From NCBI GenBank assembly GCA_910574455.1, contig CAJSYZ010000002.1, forward strand, positions 3,373,671 through 3,437,670: 64,000 bases of DNA, in the 5' to 3' direction. The notes under the pieces are model-generated. The model did no database searches. It had not been told where the DNA came from and saw only the letters and a program-made list of their open reading frames with translations. Both the position numbers and the translations under genes were made by a program. The stretch is from Trichaptum fuscoviolaceum (lineage: Eukaryota > Basidiomycota > Agaricomycetes > Hymenochaetales > Trichaptaceae). Shown piece by piece: positions 37,045 through 47,861 of the stretch (positions are counted from its first letter, which is position 1; every line of letters begins with the position of its first letter).

Positions 37045-38353
37045 ATGGCTCGAGTGCTGGTACACAGTCCATCAACAGCTCAAACACAATCGCAAAGACG
37101 ATCACCACGCTCATTCACCGCAAACTTCTTCGCACTCCTTCTAATTAGCTCGCTGTTATCCTTACCTTCCGCTGTCTTCGGCCAGGCGTTTTCGAACAAT
37201 GGGCAATTCTTTACCAAAGGTCTGACAATAAGTGACGCGCCTGCTCCAGGAAGGTATGTAATTTTCGGTTCTGTCAAAATGTTTTACTCAATTTGGTACC
37301 AAAGTCCTCAACATGCTGGAAGTGATATTGTCATAGCAGTCGACGTAAGATACCCATCCCCTTCGTGCTATCACGATCTCTCAATAAACTCCATCAGCTT
37401 TCTGGGGACGGCAAAGTACCTCAAAGTGCCTTTATACCTGGTTCTGGAGCTTCTACCGGTTATGACTTGCTGGAAATATATTTAGTTTCCTCTCAGCTTG
37501 GAGTGAACTACACGGTGTCTAATGGCACAGACTTCCTCGAACAGGAACCGGGGAGTACCGTGAAACATTTGAACTGGCCTATTCCGAACTGCGTCTCCTC
37601 TGGCTCATACAACGTACGCAAAGGAACTCCTGATGAACAAACTATATTCTAACGCATGCGTCTGTAGCTCACATACTATGAGTTGTCCCACATCAATAAC
37701 CAGGCGAGTGACATAGCCCTGTGATCAGTACACTCGCACTCAAACAATGACTTTGTTCTACAGCGTTTCTTTTCGATCACTCCGATCAATGTGACGATGG
37801 AGAACGCGAACAAGAACTCTGACAATTCAGCATGCGACAGCATTTCGAACGCACTGCAAACACAACCGCAGCCGGACTCAGCACCAGCTGTGAATCCGTA
37901 TCTGGATCCGAACTCTGGTCTTGCGCAATCAGGCGTAACAGGCCCGGGGACGGTTTATACCGTCACAGTTGGAACTTCAGGTCTTCCATCCCAATGGACG
38001 ATTGAACCCAGTGGATCGACTATCACGGCCACGACGGAAGCAGTGACGACCGCAACTCTCGTGGTGATATCATCAGAAACGTTGACCGAAACGGTGACTA
38101 CTGGAAACCCTTCCACTTTCACAACTACGTGAGTATGATGTAGTATTTCAGCTCTACTATTCTGCTTTCTTAATAACTTGAATCGATCTGTAGGAGCGTA
38201 GTCACAAGCACCGTCACCGCAATCATGGCACCCAGCGCAGTGACCGCAGGAGGATTCTTACCCGTCAACGCAGCTGTATCACTTGCATCTCCCATGAAGA
38301 TGGTCTTTGCGGTGCTTTTGGCATGCATACCTTTTGTATTCCTTGCCTTCTGA
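37045..38353 (+). CDS. Secreted Ser/Thr-rich GPI-anchored protein, unknown function
   Basis: Six exons (37045-37253, 37305-37344, 37398-37613, 37668-37703, 37764-38128, 38194-38353) give 341 residues. An N-terminal hydrophobic segment (NFFALLLISSLLSLPSAVFG) preceded by basic residues is a signal peptide or anchor. The mature part is a compact domain (GSDIVIAVDLSGDGKVPQS, STVKHLNWPIPNC, ENANKNSDNSACDSISNAL) with paired Cys, then a Thr/Ser-rich stalk. A hydrophobic end (MVFAVLLACIPFVFLAF) fits a GPI signal. I do not know the domain; similar Ser-rich secreted proteins abound in agaricomycetes. The intron after 37703 starts GCGAGT, so it seems to be a GC-AG intron. Confidence 0.8.
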
Positions 38354-38558
38354 CCATTTCGCATATCCCTCGATCTACTAGTATACCCGGTCAATATATT
38401 CATAACCCACTACGCATATGAGACTCCAGGGTGATCGGAAATCAGGGACGAACATGAGTCATTTCTGTCTCAGGTACTGCTGATCTTTTGAGCAAATTTA
38501 AGAATGCCACGAACGTCGGTCGGTGCGCAATTTGAAAATGCTTTCAATACTAGTCGTG

Positions 38559-39237
38559 TCAAGACCCCTCTTTGTCCTCGAACCCTCTGTCTTTACGCCA
38601 AGCACGTATCCACTGGACAATCCGATCAACATTACCCTCCAAATCCTCAGTTGACTCGCTCCTTAATTCAACGACGAGTTCCTTCGCATATGATTCTTCT
38701 GCCTCGTCGAGGACGCATTGCATTATTTCGGACTCATTATTCTCCTGAATCTTCTTGAGTGTATAGTTCCTGACAAACTCCCAATTCAGTATGACGAGCA
38801 AACAAAATATATGCACAACGGGGCACGGACCGTTTCTCCAGCCGGTCCCATAATTGTGTATGATCACAGCGTAAGACTACGACCAGATCGATCCATCTTT
38901 CGGGGAATATATCGCAGGTGTGCCAATCAAGGATTATCCCCCCGGCCGATGCAATTGGTTCAAGCTCATCTAGAAGCTGCCATTCATTTTGAGGGCCTCA
39001 TTGCCATGTGCAATAAACCGAGCGTACCTTGTCCTCGTCAACGATATATGACTGCCATTCGTCATCATAGCCCTCGTGCAGATTTTTCTCCTTCACGAGG
39101 TCTCCGACATTGATATGCTGCAGTGGAATTGGAGACTGCTGAGCGAGGACTTGTGCGTGTGTTGTTTTGCCCGTGCCGGGTGTGCCTGTGATCAGGATTG
39201 TGGGCAGCTTCCTTGGAGCTTGGCCATTTTCCGCCAT
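38559..39237 (-). CDS. FAP7: Adenylate kinase isoenzyme 6 / Fap7
   Basis: Small nuclear NTPase of the adenylate-kinase fold needed in yeast for the last cleavage of 20S pre-rRNA to 18S, acting with ribosomal protein uS11. Three exons (39237-39028, 38976-38831, 38769-38559) give 188 residues, the family's normal size. The P-loop GTPGTGKTT is residues 18-26. Other conserved pieces are INVGDLVKE, DEWQSYIVDEDKV, the DWHTCDIFPERWIDLVVVLR core, and the lid region DRLEKRNYTLKKIQENNESEIM. Downstream of it a secreted-protein gene converges. Confidence 0.95.
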
Positions 39238-39724
39238 TGTGAAGCGAGGTGTTTTCTAGAGTTCCGGGGCGGAGCGTTGGTCACTGGGCCACGATGGCAA
39301 CGAGGTCCAAAGGCGGGATGGGTGCAGATGGAGAGTTGGCGGCCTCCTCAAAAGTCTTTTGCCCTGCGTGCGGCAAAGGCCGGGTGCCAGGAGAACGTGC
39401 CCGATCAGGCAAGGCAAATCTAGCGAGTGCCCAAACCGGGCGCAGCCGCAATATACGTTCCCTGATGTTCCCCTCATCCCCCTCTCGATGTCGCGGGACA
39501 GCAACCAATGCATCCAATGACACTATACAAAGCTTTTTAATTGAATGCCCATTGCAACTGTCTCCGAGCGCAAAACACAGTCAAAGTTCCGTTAGTCTGA
39601 TGTCTTTCTACCTTCCAGGCCACGCCTGTCCGACTCGACTTGTCTCTCTCATCTCCTACTCTGTGGCCGCTGCTGCGCCCACTAGCTTCGTACATATCAC
39701 ATACAAGCAAGCCTCCAGTTTTAT
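39238..39724. other. Divergent promoter region, FAP7 / orphan 7TM gene
   Basis: A 487 bp interval between divergent starts. Open frames exist on both strands (for example 39249-39812 plus) but they are rich in rare residue patterns and overlap the real 7TM exon, so I treat them as chance. Confidence 0.5.
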
Positions 39725-42029
39725 ATGGGCTCTCCCGACACGCTTGCAACTCCAGCGGCTTCCCGGTCGACGGCCTCTGCCTATTCGATCCCGACATTCT
39801 CTAGTTCTTTGACTTCTGCACCGAGTCTGGTGACGCATCCGCCAACTTTGCGCGCGAGGGATGCGGATGCCTCCTCTACAAGCTCACAATGTCCCAACGA
39901 AGTCCTCGTTAAGATCTCGACGCAGGTCTTGATCCCGGATTATCGCGAGTACTACCACGACATCCCCATTCAACAATTCCGTATGAACTACAGAGCCTTA
40001 CCCGACGGCTCGCTAGTCACTGAGACGTATCTGAAGGAAATCCAGCAGGGAAACTGGTTTCTGCTGCTAATCGGGATGTTCCTCATGTTATTTCTAAGAA
40101 ACACCATAGTCTCCGCCGACTACATCAGGCGAGGTCGCGTGAAACGCAGAGGCCTATTTTACACACTTATAATCAGTCAAGCTGCAGGAGTGTTGACCTT
40201 TATTATATTGGCTACCTCCTATCTGACGAGTCACGTCGACTGCAGGACGTGAGTGCTGGACCTGAATTAAGACCATTCAGAAACCTGACCCTAGCAATAG
40301 GACGATGATCATCGAAGGCATTCTCACTGACATCTCTGCTGCCCTTATGGTGAGTCGTTCCATGTCCTAGCTTAACGCCAAATACTGAGACACTACCTTA
40401 GTTGTCGGGTGTTCTTGGCTTGAAGGCCTATAGATGCCTGAACAACTCCAAATTTGTCCTCGTTGTCATAATCGTGTTGCAGGCTTCATCGTCAGCCTTC
40501 GTGTATACAGACCTAGTCCGTCTTCAAGCAATTCGCCGACTGTCTCGTACGTGCACTGATAATTATAAATTGAATGAAGCTCAAATCTAGACTTATTTAA
40601 CAGGAACTTGCACTGCGACTACGTCCTTTCCTTTTCTGCCCCTGGCAGTAGCTTTCCGTCTCATTATTGCACTCTTCATATGTGTATGCTGTAAGTTTTG
40701 CTTCATTCGGTACAAAGAAATCAGTCTGATAGATGTTTAAGTCGTATATGCTATTTGGAAGGCGTCAAAGTTCCCTGCTGCTCAGGGGCGAATATCACTC
40801 CGACTCTCGGAGCGTGCTACCCCAGAACCTCCTCTCACTGAAAAGGATGAGGTATCTTCCATTTGTCCACGACCTCGAGGATGGTGGGATTATGTCCCCG
40901 AAAACAATGACAATGTCTCAATCCCAGGATCATCGGAGAAATTACGGCCGTCATGGCACATGGCGGAGGACCGAGGCTTCATGCAAAACATGCGCCTGCT
41001 TCTACTCACTAAGACTCGCGACAAGCGCCCTCATCGACATCACCGCAGGGTGGCTTCCGAGCCTGGTCCATCTTCACAGAGGCACCTGTCGACTGTGCAT
41101 TTCCAAGACAATGAGAAGTCGTACTTCGATGTCAGTAGAGCCGCGTCGCCTACTCAATCGCATGCCGGCAGTCTGGGAAAGCTCATGAATCGCATGAGGC
41201 TTTTTAGGGAGATGTTGCGAAACGAGGTATGCGTCATTTCGACTCATTCTAGGCTTCCAAGCTTCTGAGCTTAAAGCGCTATTCTAGCTGGCGCATACTG
41301 CGCTGATCGCCTTGACAAATGTCATAGCGACGATTCTCATTCTTGTCGGTGTGTTCTGCATCGTTCCCGTAACTCCTGCCATATTCATCGGCGCATATTG
41401 TAAGCTTCTCAGTTTGTGTTAACTCATGCAAGGCTGACCGAGAATCTTCAGGGGCGGTGTTGTCGCTCACGGTTATGAATAGCTTTGCCCGTGTCATTCA
41501 AAGACATGAGCGTGAAGCTCTTCTTCAACATCCTTCGGCCTGGGACCCTCTGTATCACGTCGAAAAGGCGACGAATGGCGACGTCCGACGCGCCTTGTCG
41601 ACGGCTAGTGTTGCGTCTAACCCATATCGTGCGAGATCAACAATCGAGGTTCTGGACGACGAGGACGGACCAGATTACGAGCGGCATTCTCGGACAAGGC
41701 AAGATGACCAAGTTACTCAACATTCGGCGGAGAACCCATTCGAAGATTTTGAGTCGGTCGCTCACCTCGTCCCCGCTTCTTTACCTTTCACTTTACCGAC
41801 TTCCAGCGAGATCGACTCATTCGAGGGTCGTCAACCTGTTTCTGCGGACTCCTGGAATCCACGCAATCATGATGCCAGGCCTCCATCTGTACCTTCCTCC
41901 TTCTCGGAACACACTCATAATTATGTCCTGAGCTGGGAACCACAACCAAGAATTTCTGATGATCGATTTGAAGGCTTGTTTTACAAACCGGAAGAATCAT
42001 CCAAGGCGGAACATACCCATGCTTACTGA
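39725..42029 (+). CDS. Orphan seven-transmembrane protein with long cytoplasmic regions
   Basis: Seven exons (39725-40248, 40301-40349, 40402-40546, 40604-40690, 40742-41226, 41288-41399, 41452-42029) give 659 residues. Hydrophobic helices in order: NWFLLLIGMFLMLFL, LFYTLIISQAAGVLTFIIL, IIEGILTDISAALML, KFVLVVIIVLQASSSAFVY, LAVAFRLIIALFICVCFVYAI, LIALTNVIATILILVGVF and AIFIGAYWAVLSLTVM. Helices 5 and 6 are separated by about 170 hydrophilic residues, the position of GPCR intracellular loop 3, and the tail has about 190 residues. The N-terminus (about 115 residues) is Ser/Thr-rich with two Cys. I know no named family. A receptor role is an inference from topology. Confidence 0.82.
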
Positions 42030-42234
42030 ATAACAGCGTTCTTTAATCAATTGCTACGCGCAGGGCGGAGTAGCCCACAAATCTACAATTGACTTTTTCT
42101 CTCCAACAATTGTGCTTGTATGTTGAGTCTTGCTTATCATTATTTTCTGCGGAACACCCACAATCTTTCTCGCTGTTAGATTAATTGTAACCACGTAAAC
42201 GCAATACATGTGCTATATGCTTGCGTCGTTAGCA

Positions 42235-43203
42235 CTACAAACCAGGAATACTGGTCAAAATAGTAGTTATGTCAGATTTACAAGTCAACTTTTCGTCGGA
42301 TTTTGAAAATAGAGTATCGAATGCCTCAGATGCCTCTTCCGTCTGCAGGAAAACAGGTTTCAGAGTCAAAAAGGATAACATGAGTTGCGTAGACACTAAC
42401 CTCTCCATCATAGTATTCAAGATTTTGCCAAGGCTCGTCGTCTTCTTTGCGCATTGCAAGCAACATCTCATGCCTGGCTGCAGAAAGACCCCCTTGCAGA
42501 GACGGTCCGCCTTTATCGTCGGTAGTCTTCCTCACTGCAACATTAACTTCTTTCGTTTCTCCGACCACTTTCGGTTCCTTTTTAACGGGAACAGGGGCAG
42601 GAGTCGGGTCGTCTGGATCCGGAGGAGGGCCATCGTCAGAGTCCGAATCATCTCCGGTGCCAGTTCTTGTTCTGCGAGTCTTGCGATGAAAGATATCTAC
42701 ATAAGTGAGCGTAGGTCGAAGCTGATGTGTCTGGCTAATTGGATGCAGGTGAAGGCGCCCTAGTCAACACATAACTATGACAATAAGCAAGCACATAGTG
42801 AACACTGCTCACCATCCCTAACTATACCGAGCATATAACACCCTCTACTGGTAATTTGTTCACTTCTTAGTCGAGTCTCCGTTAGACGCTGGTCAGCAGC
42901 TTCCGTGCTCTTTGCATCCATGTTTTTCTCGGCATCGTCTTGCACCCTTGCCTTGCCTAATTCTTCCCCCCTATCTTTATTCCACACCTCCGGACGCGTA
43001 TCAACGGGTACATGGACTTCTAGTCTAGCAACTTGCGGTTTTAGTCGCACTTTGATCTTCTTCCCGCTTTGAGCTGCCGACGGCGGAACTTGTAACGGTC
43101 TTGTAAGTAGAGGAAATTGGTGCAGGTGGATGTTCGGTTCCAAAGAATTGGAGAGGTGAATAGGGAGTACAGAGACTATAGGATCATCATGTTCATCAGA
43201 CAT
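42235..43203 (-). CDS. RPC37: RNA polymerase III subunit RPC5 (Rpc37 / Sin-like)
   Basis: Peripheral subunit of RNA polymerase III that pairs with Rpc53 and works in initiation and termination. Three exons (43203-42813, 42759-42401, 42342-42235) give 285 residues. The N-terminal half is the Sin/RPC5 fold: DDPIVSVLPIHLSNSLEPNIHLHQFPLLTRP, then KPQVARLEVHVPVDTRPEVW and a DKRGEE-type helix. It continues in exon 2 through LTYVDIFHRKTRR. An acidic Asp/Ser/Pro linker leads to the C-terminal EPWQNLEYYDGE segment. The protein ends ITTILTSIPGL. It is divergent from RAB5 with only 220 bp between start codons. Confidence 0.92.
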
Positions 43204-43423
43204 ACGAGAAAGCAATGCTGAGTGTATAAAATATAGCAGATTTTGTCACGGCTGTAAGGAGAAGGGTGTTGCCACCCCTGGACGGACCGCGCCACGCAGT
43301 CACAGGGCGGTGATGCGTTCGTGACTTACGAGGCAGCTCATAACCAGCGACCACCATCTTCATCCTCCTCCTTTCTTGATACCTCCATATCTCCGGACTG
43401 CTTATACCTTGCCTTTTCTTTCA
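43204..43423. promoter_or_regulatory. Bidirectional promoter, RPC5 / Rab5
   Basis: Both genes must be driven from this 220 bp stretch. It is GC-rich in the middle with no TATA box, as expected for two housekeeping genes. Confidence 0.5.
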
Positions 43424-44528
43424 ATGGCCGAAGCTGCTTCTGGTTCGTCGGATAAGTCCGTTCAGGTCAAACTCGTTCTACTCGGTGAGTGCAATTCAGG
43501 AGACTTATACCCGTTTACCGTTGTTATCTTGAACGGGTGCATATCACATATACAAGTTAAAGGCGGAAGGCTGTAACGGTCTTTGGCTTCTCTCTGATTA
43601 CTGCGAAAGAGGCTTGTAGCACGAAACTAATCCCTCTATCTTTTAGGGGAGGCTGCCGTGGGCAAATCATCCGTCGTTTTACGCTTCGTAAGTCTTCTTG
43701 CTCAATGAAATGACCTTCCTTCAAGTTGCTAAACAATATCCCAGGTCTCCAATGAATTTCAAGCAAACAAGGAGCCGACAATTGGTGCAGCGTTCTTGAC
43801 TCAGAAATGCCGTCTGGAGGACCGGGTGCTGCGGTACGAAATTTGGGACACAGCTGGCCAAGAGCGTTTCCACTCTCTCGCGGTATGTTTAGTTTGTTGG
43901 ATCATCAAATAGAAGCTCATAGTATCTCTTTCTTTCCATGAAAGCCAATGTACTACCGCAACGCACAAGCCGCTGTGGTTGTTTACGATGTAACCAAAGC
44001 CGCCAGTCTTGAGAAGGCAAAATCATGGGTGAAGGAGCTTCAACGGCAAGCCAACCCCAACATTGTCATTGCGCTGGCTGGGAACAAAGTGGATCTTGTT
44101 CAGCCATCATCATCATCTACTGTTGCAGCGAGCTCATCGGATGCTGAAGATGAGCCGGACGACGCAACCGCTACCCCTGGCGAGTCGCCTGCGTCTGTGG
44201 GGGAACCTGAGTCGCTCAGGCAAGTCCCGCGGGATGAAGCACAGGCGTATGCAACGGAGGCTGGTCTGCTCTTCTTTGAGACCAGTGCGAAGACAGGCGA
44301 TGGAATTGTTGAGCTCTTTACGGAAATTGGTACATTCTCTTTTCACTCTGCAATGGTCATTGAGATCTTACTTTTGATTTTCTAGCCAAGAAAATTCCTA
44401 TCGAACACATCCTAGCATCCACACGGGGCGCGAACCGAAATGGAGGACCTGCTGGACGTACTGGAAACCAGCAGGGAGTAAACTTAGAGGAGAATACTGC
44501 CAAGGGAAAGGATGCGTGCAACTGTTAA
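43424..44528 (+). CDS. Rab5-type small GTPase (Vps21/Ypt5-like)
   Basis: Early-endosome GTPase that recruits tethers for homotypic fusion. Five exons (43424-43484, 43647-43687, 43745-43882, 43945-44329, 44386-44528) give 255 residues, longer than the usual 200-220. GTP-binding motifs are intact: GEAAVGKSS, the PTIGAAF effector loop, [15 protein letters not shown] and ETSAKTG. The Rab5-type sequence [15 protein letters not shown] is clear. An extra acidic Ser/Asp/Glu/Pro stretch of about 40 residues sits between GNKVDL and the helix before ETSAK. The C-terminus CNC is a double-geranylgeranylation signal. Confidence 0.95.
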
Positions 44529-44868
44529 TATCCTTCCTCAGTACTCTTCATGGTTTATCTATTTCTGTTGTCCTGTGATGCCTACATATACACCTTTACG
44601 CTCACTGTCCGCTACGCTTTTTATATGCATTTGGTAAATAATGACAGTTGTATATTTTTTATCTTTACTCTCTTCATATGCTCCTGCCTGTGTGTGCTAT
44701 CGTTTGAAGGATAATAGAGCTTATCGTTCGTGATAACGAAAGGCCTGCTTGAGACAAATGCAAGATATATTTAAATACAAACCAAAGGGCACATGGTACA
44801 CAACTATTTCTGCTATTATATCACACAACTGTCTCTGTGGCCGAGAGTCTGTACCATACACGCCGGCA
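44529..44868. other. Intergenic, convergent 3' ends
   Basis: AT-rich sequence between the stops of RAB5 (plus) and the arrestin gene (minus). No gene seen. Confidence 0.6.
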
Positions 44869-47123
44869 TTACGAATGGGATTGAGAAGGCACAAGATCGA
44901 CGTAGGGAGGAGGTCCAGACGCATGCTCCGTATCAGCTATTGTAGGATGGTTTAGATATGGCGGCGGAGCCTGCGAAGGGGAAACCGTCCGTTGTTCGTC
45001 CGAACTCATAAGCCCCCGAGACATGTCCAGCTGAGGAACCGAATCGTTAGCGCGGGGAGTCAGGCGCCCAGAAGGACTTTCATCATGAGTGTGAGTCCTT
45101 CGCAGCATCCCAGGAGACGTGAAGTCGGTCGACAAGATAGAGGGGGGAGGGTCCAGTGCGATGTCTCGCGACCGGAATTCGGAGTCAATGGGCGGTGGCG
45201 GGTCGGATGGGTCATCCAATGGTGGAGGTGGAGGGGGCAAGAGTTCGCCGTTCGCAGGCGGCTGTTCATGCTGCTCAAGTACCATGTTCAATGCGCCCAT
45301 TGCACGTTCAGGCTGGTTCACGAGATCCGCTAAATCGGTCACGTCTGTGTCGTCGCGCGCCATCTCAAGGGATGGTGGTGGTGTGGACGACCGCGCCATC
45401 TCGTTCGAATAACCATCGTATTGCTCAGACGGCGGGAAGCCAAACAGCACCCCTTCCCCTTCAAAGACTGATCCTTCCGGTGCTGTAGCGAGTGCCCTTG
45501 CTGCAGCAGGATGGTCTTCCGAGGGCATGATGATCTCTGATTCTGATTCGAAGAAGGTTGGAAGGCGAGAAGAAGTAGAAGCTTCGCCAACAGAGAAGAA
45601 TGGCGGCGGAGCATCATCGAACGGAGGAGGTGCACCGCTGGATAGAATACTGGGGCCAGGTTGGTTGAAAGCATGGTCATCCACATATACATCGGAATCT
45701 TCCCGTCGTACTGTTTTTACTGGAGGACGATCATGCTTTTTATGATATGCAGAGTCTACGGTAGAATCGACCTCAGGAAGGGGCGCTGGCGGAGGGAGAA
45801 TAGTTACTGGTATAATGATTGGATGGGTCTGCTCGGTGTGAGAAGACACATGAAGGAAGGTGACCCGAAATTGAATGCGAAATTCAACAGAATGTAGTAA
45901 CGTTGTTTGAGACATAGAAGCGCATTGAGTATCGCTATCTACAAAACCGTATTCAGCGTTCGTTGGTAGTTCAGAGGCAGGCTCGCGAGGAGATTGGGGT
46001 CGGGCATGGAGTACTAGCCTAAGCTTCAAGGGCCGGGATGAATGAAATCGACAGGAGGTGCCGGAGCGCGCTAGGATAGTCTCGAACGGCGACTGAAGTC
46101 CAGCCATAACTTCGGGCACATCTGAGGACGTGATAGTTCCCGGATTAAGACCTTTCTCAGCAGAAGACGAAGCCATAGCCAGAAACTGTGCACTCGGAGG
46201 TACACCAACACTGGATGCCGTCTCTGAGCTGTCTACAGAGTTATTGTCATCATCGCTGACAGGTGGAGATGTATCGTCCGATGAAATGTCACTAGCACTC
46301 GTATTTAAGACCTTAACCGTACGAATGAGTTCCGCACGGACGCTCCGGAGAGTATACCCATGGTCAAGGACGACACTGCGGTCCGGGGGAGGGACTGTAA
46401 CGTATATGGGAATAGGCTCGTTGAGTCTATAGGTTGTCCGAGGAACCTGGACTTCAACAAGAGTGGGTGTTCGGATTGAGATAGTCTGGGGCATAATGTC
46501 ACAAGTGAATGTATGTGCTGTGAATCTCCGAGTATGCACGGCAATGCTCCGGGTTAAGCTGGGATGAGACGGATCAGATGTTTGCAGAGTCGCAGTTAGG
46601 ATGTGTGATAAGTTAGAGCGCCCAACATGGAGACATTCTGGCGTATCGAGTGTTAATGGTATTGAGAACGGGATAGACGACGGTGTGGTGAATGTGTTAG
46701 ACAGAGAAGAACCAGAAGGCTGAGCACGAGAGTAGAGCTCAATGTCGACATTGTTGAATTCTATCTGATGGTCCTCAGTTTCTTCCTTCGAGACCAGTGA
46801 GATCAATCTAGAAAGCACAGCAAACAGTCGCCGGGAGACATTAATCAGCGCGGAATGAAGGTAGGCCTGAGGGGAGCAAATACGCACAAGCTATTCCAAG
46901 AGGCCACAGGAACGCCCTTTATCTGAATTTCGCCTTCGATAGCTGCGCGTTCTCCGGCAGCACCAAGGTAGCCTTTTTGAAACTGCGAGGTGGTCCCAGT
47001 AGGACTAATGAGGAGTTGCGCCTCAGTAGGAAATTCCGGAGCAGCAGAAGATTGGCCGAGACCATGTTCGTCCTCTAGCTCGTATGTTGGCGGAGGTACC
47101 GTTGGAATTGCTTGCATCGACAT
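44869..47123 (-). CDS. Alpha-arrestin (ART-like trafficking adaptor) with three PPxY motifs
   Basis: Adaptor expected to bring the Rsp5/Nedd4 ubiquitin ligase to plasma-membrane transporters or receptors for endocytosis. Two exons (47123-46888, 46807-44869) give 724 residues. The N-terminal arrestin fold shows IEGEIQIKGVPVASWNSL, IEFNNVDIELYSR and PFSIPLTLDTPECLHVG. The C-terminal arrestin half includes ISIRTPTLVEVQVPRTTYRLNEPIPIYVTVPPP and LHSVEFRIQFRVTF. PPxY motifs, which bind WW domains, are PPTY at residues 11-14, PPPY at 693-696 and PPPY at 711-714. The long Pro/Ser tail has a run of seven Pro. An in-frame ATG at 47225 could add 34 residues. Confidence 0.88.
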
Positions 47124-47861
47124 GGGGGCAATGACAAGGATATGTAGTGGTTTGAGAAGGGATGCATTGCACAGATGCAGGGCGGTGTCCAGGCGGTGTC
47201 TTGCTAAATTCGGCGACACGGCCACGCCTCCTCACATTTGGATGGTCTCCACAACTACTGTCTACCGGCCATCTCTCAGCATCTCAATTCCAAATTCATA
47301 GCAGGATAAAGCATCAGTGTTTGGCTGAATATGCGAAAGTCAATCTAAATAAATAAACTCGGGGAAACTTGCGAATGAGGTTCCTCCCGCCCACATTCTT
47401 CGTACACGCAAGGGTAAAATTACACTCACACAGCTACCGAACGTCTGTAAACTGATGTTCAGAAGGATTGATCTTTATGGAATTTCTGGCTTGAGCTCGT
47501 TTCGTTATGGCGGCTATGAGGATCCGAGGAGCGAGATAGCTCGTACCTGAGAAACCGCCGTATCATGTGCCGCAATAATTAGCACGAGTTACTATTATCC
47601 GGAGGTCGAGCATCCTGTCAGGACTCCTCCGTCGGTGTATGCGGTCTCAGCACCAGACGGTGCTGGCATCGTCTAAAAATCATAGAAAATGTATGAGAAA
47701 ATGAGAACACGGTGTATTGCTGTATTTGGGATGTCATTGGCTGTGTGAGAACGACGGGGGTTGGTTAAGGAAGGCGGCCAGCGACGTGCAAGACGTCAAC
47801 GAGCTCGTTCACACCCGACATCCAGCGTTGCACAGAGATATCCGTGCACCAGGCGACGGCA
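47124..47861. other. Divergent promoter region, arrestin / SWI1
   Basis: About 740 bp of non-coding sequence between divergent starts. It contains no TATA box that I trust. Open frames crossing into the SWI1 gene are continuations of its second-exon frame. Confidence 0.5.

Noticed and set aside
36500..37114. Minus-strand 204-codon open frame upstream of cyclin H
   Set aside because: Overlaps the cyclin H first exon in another frame and the divergent promoter; composition is not protein-like.
39249..39812. Plus-strand open frames in the FAP7/7TM divergent region
   Set aside because: They run out of frame across the start of the real 7TM exon and show no conserved features.
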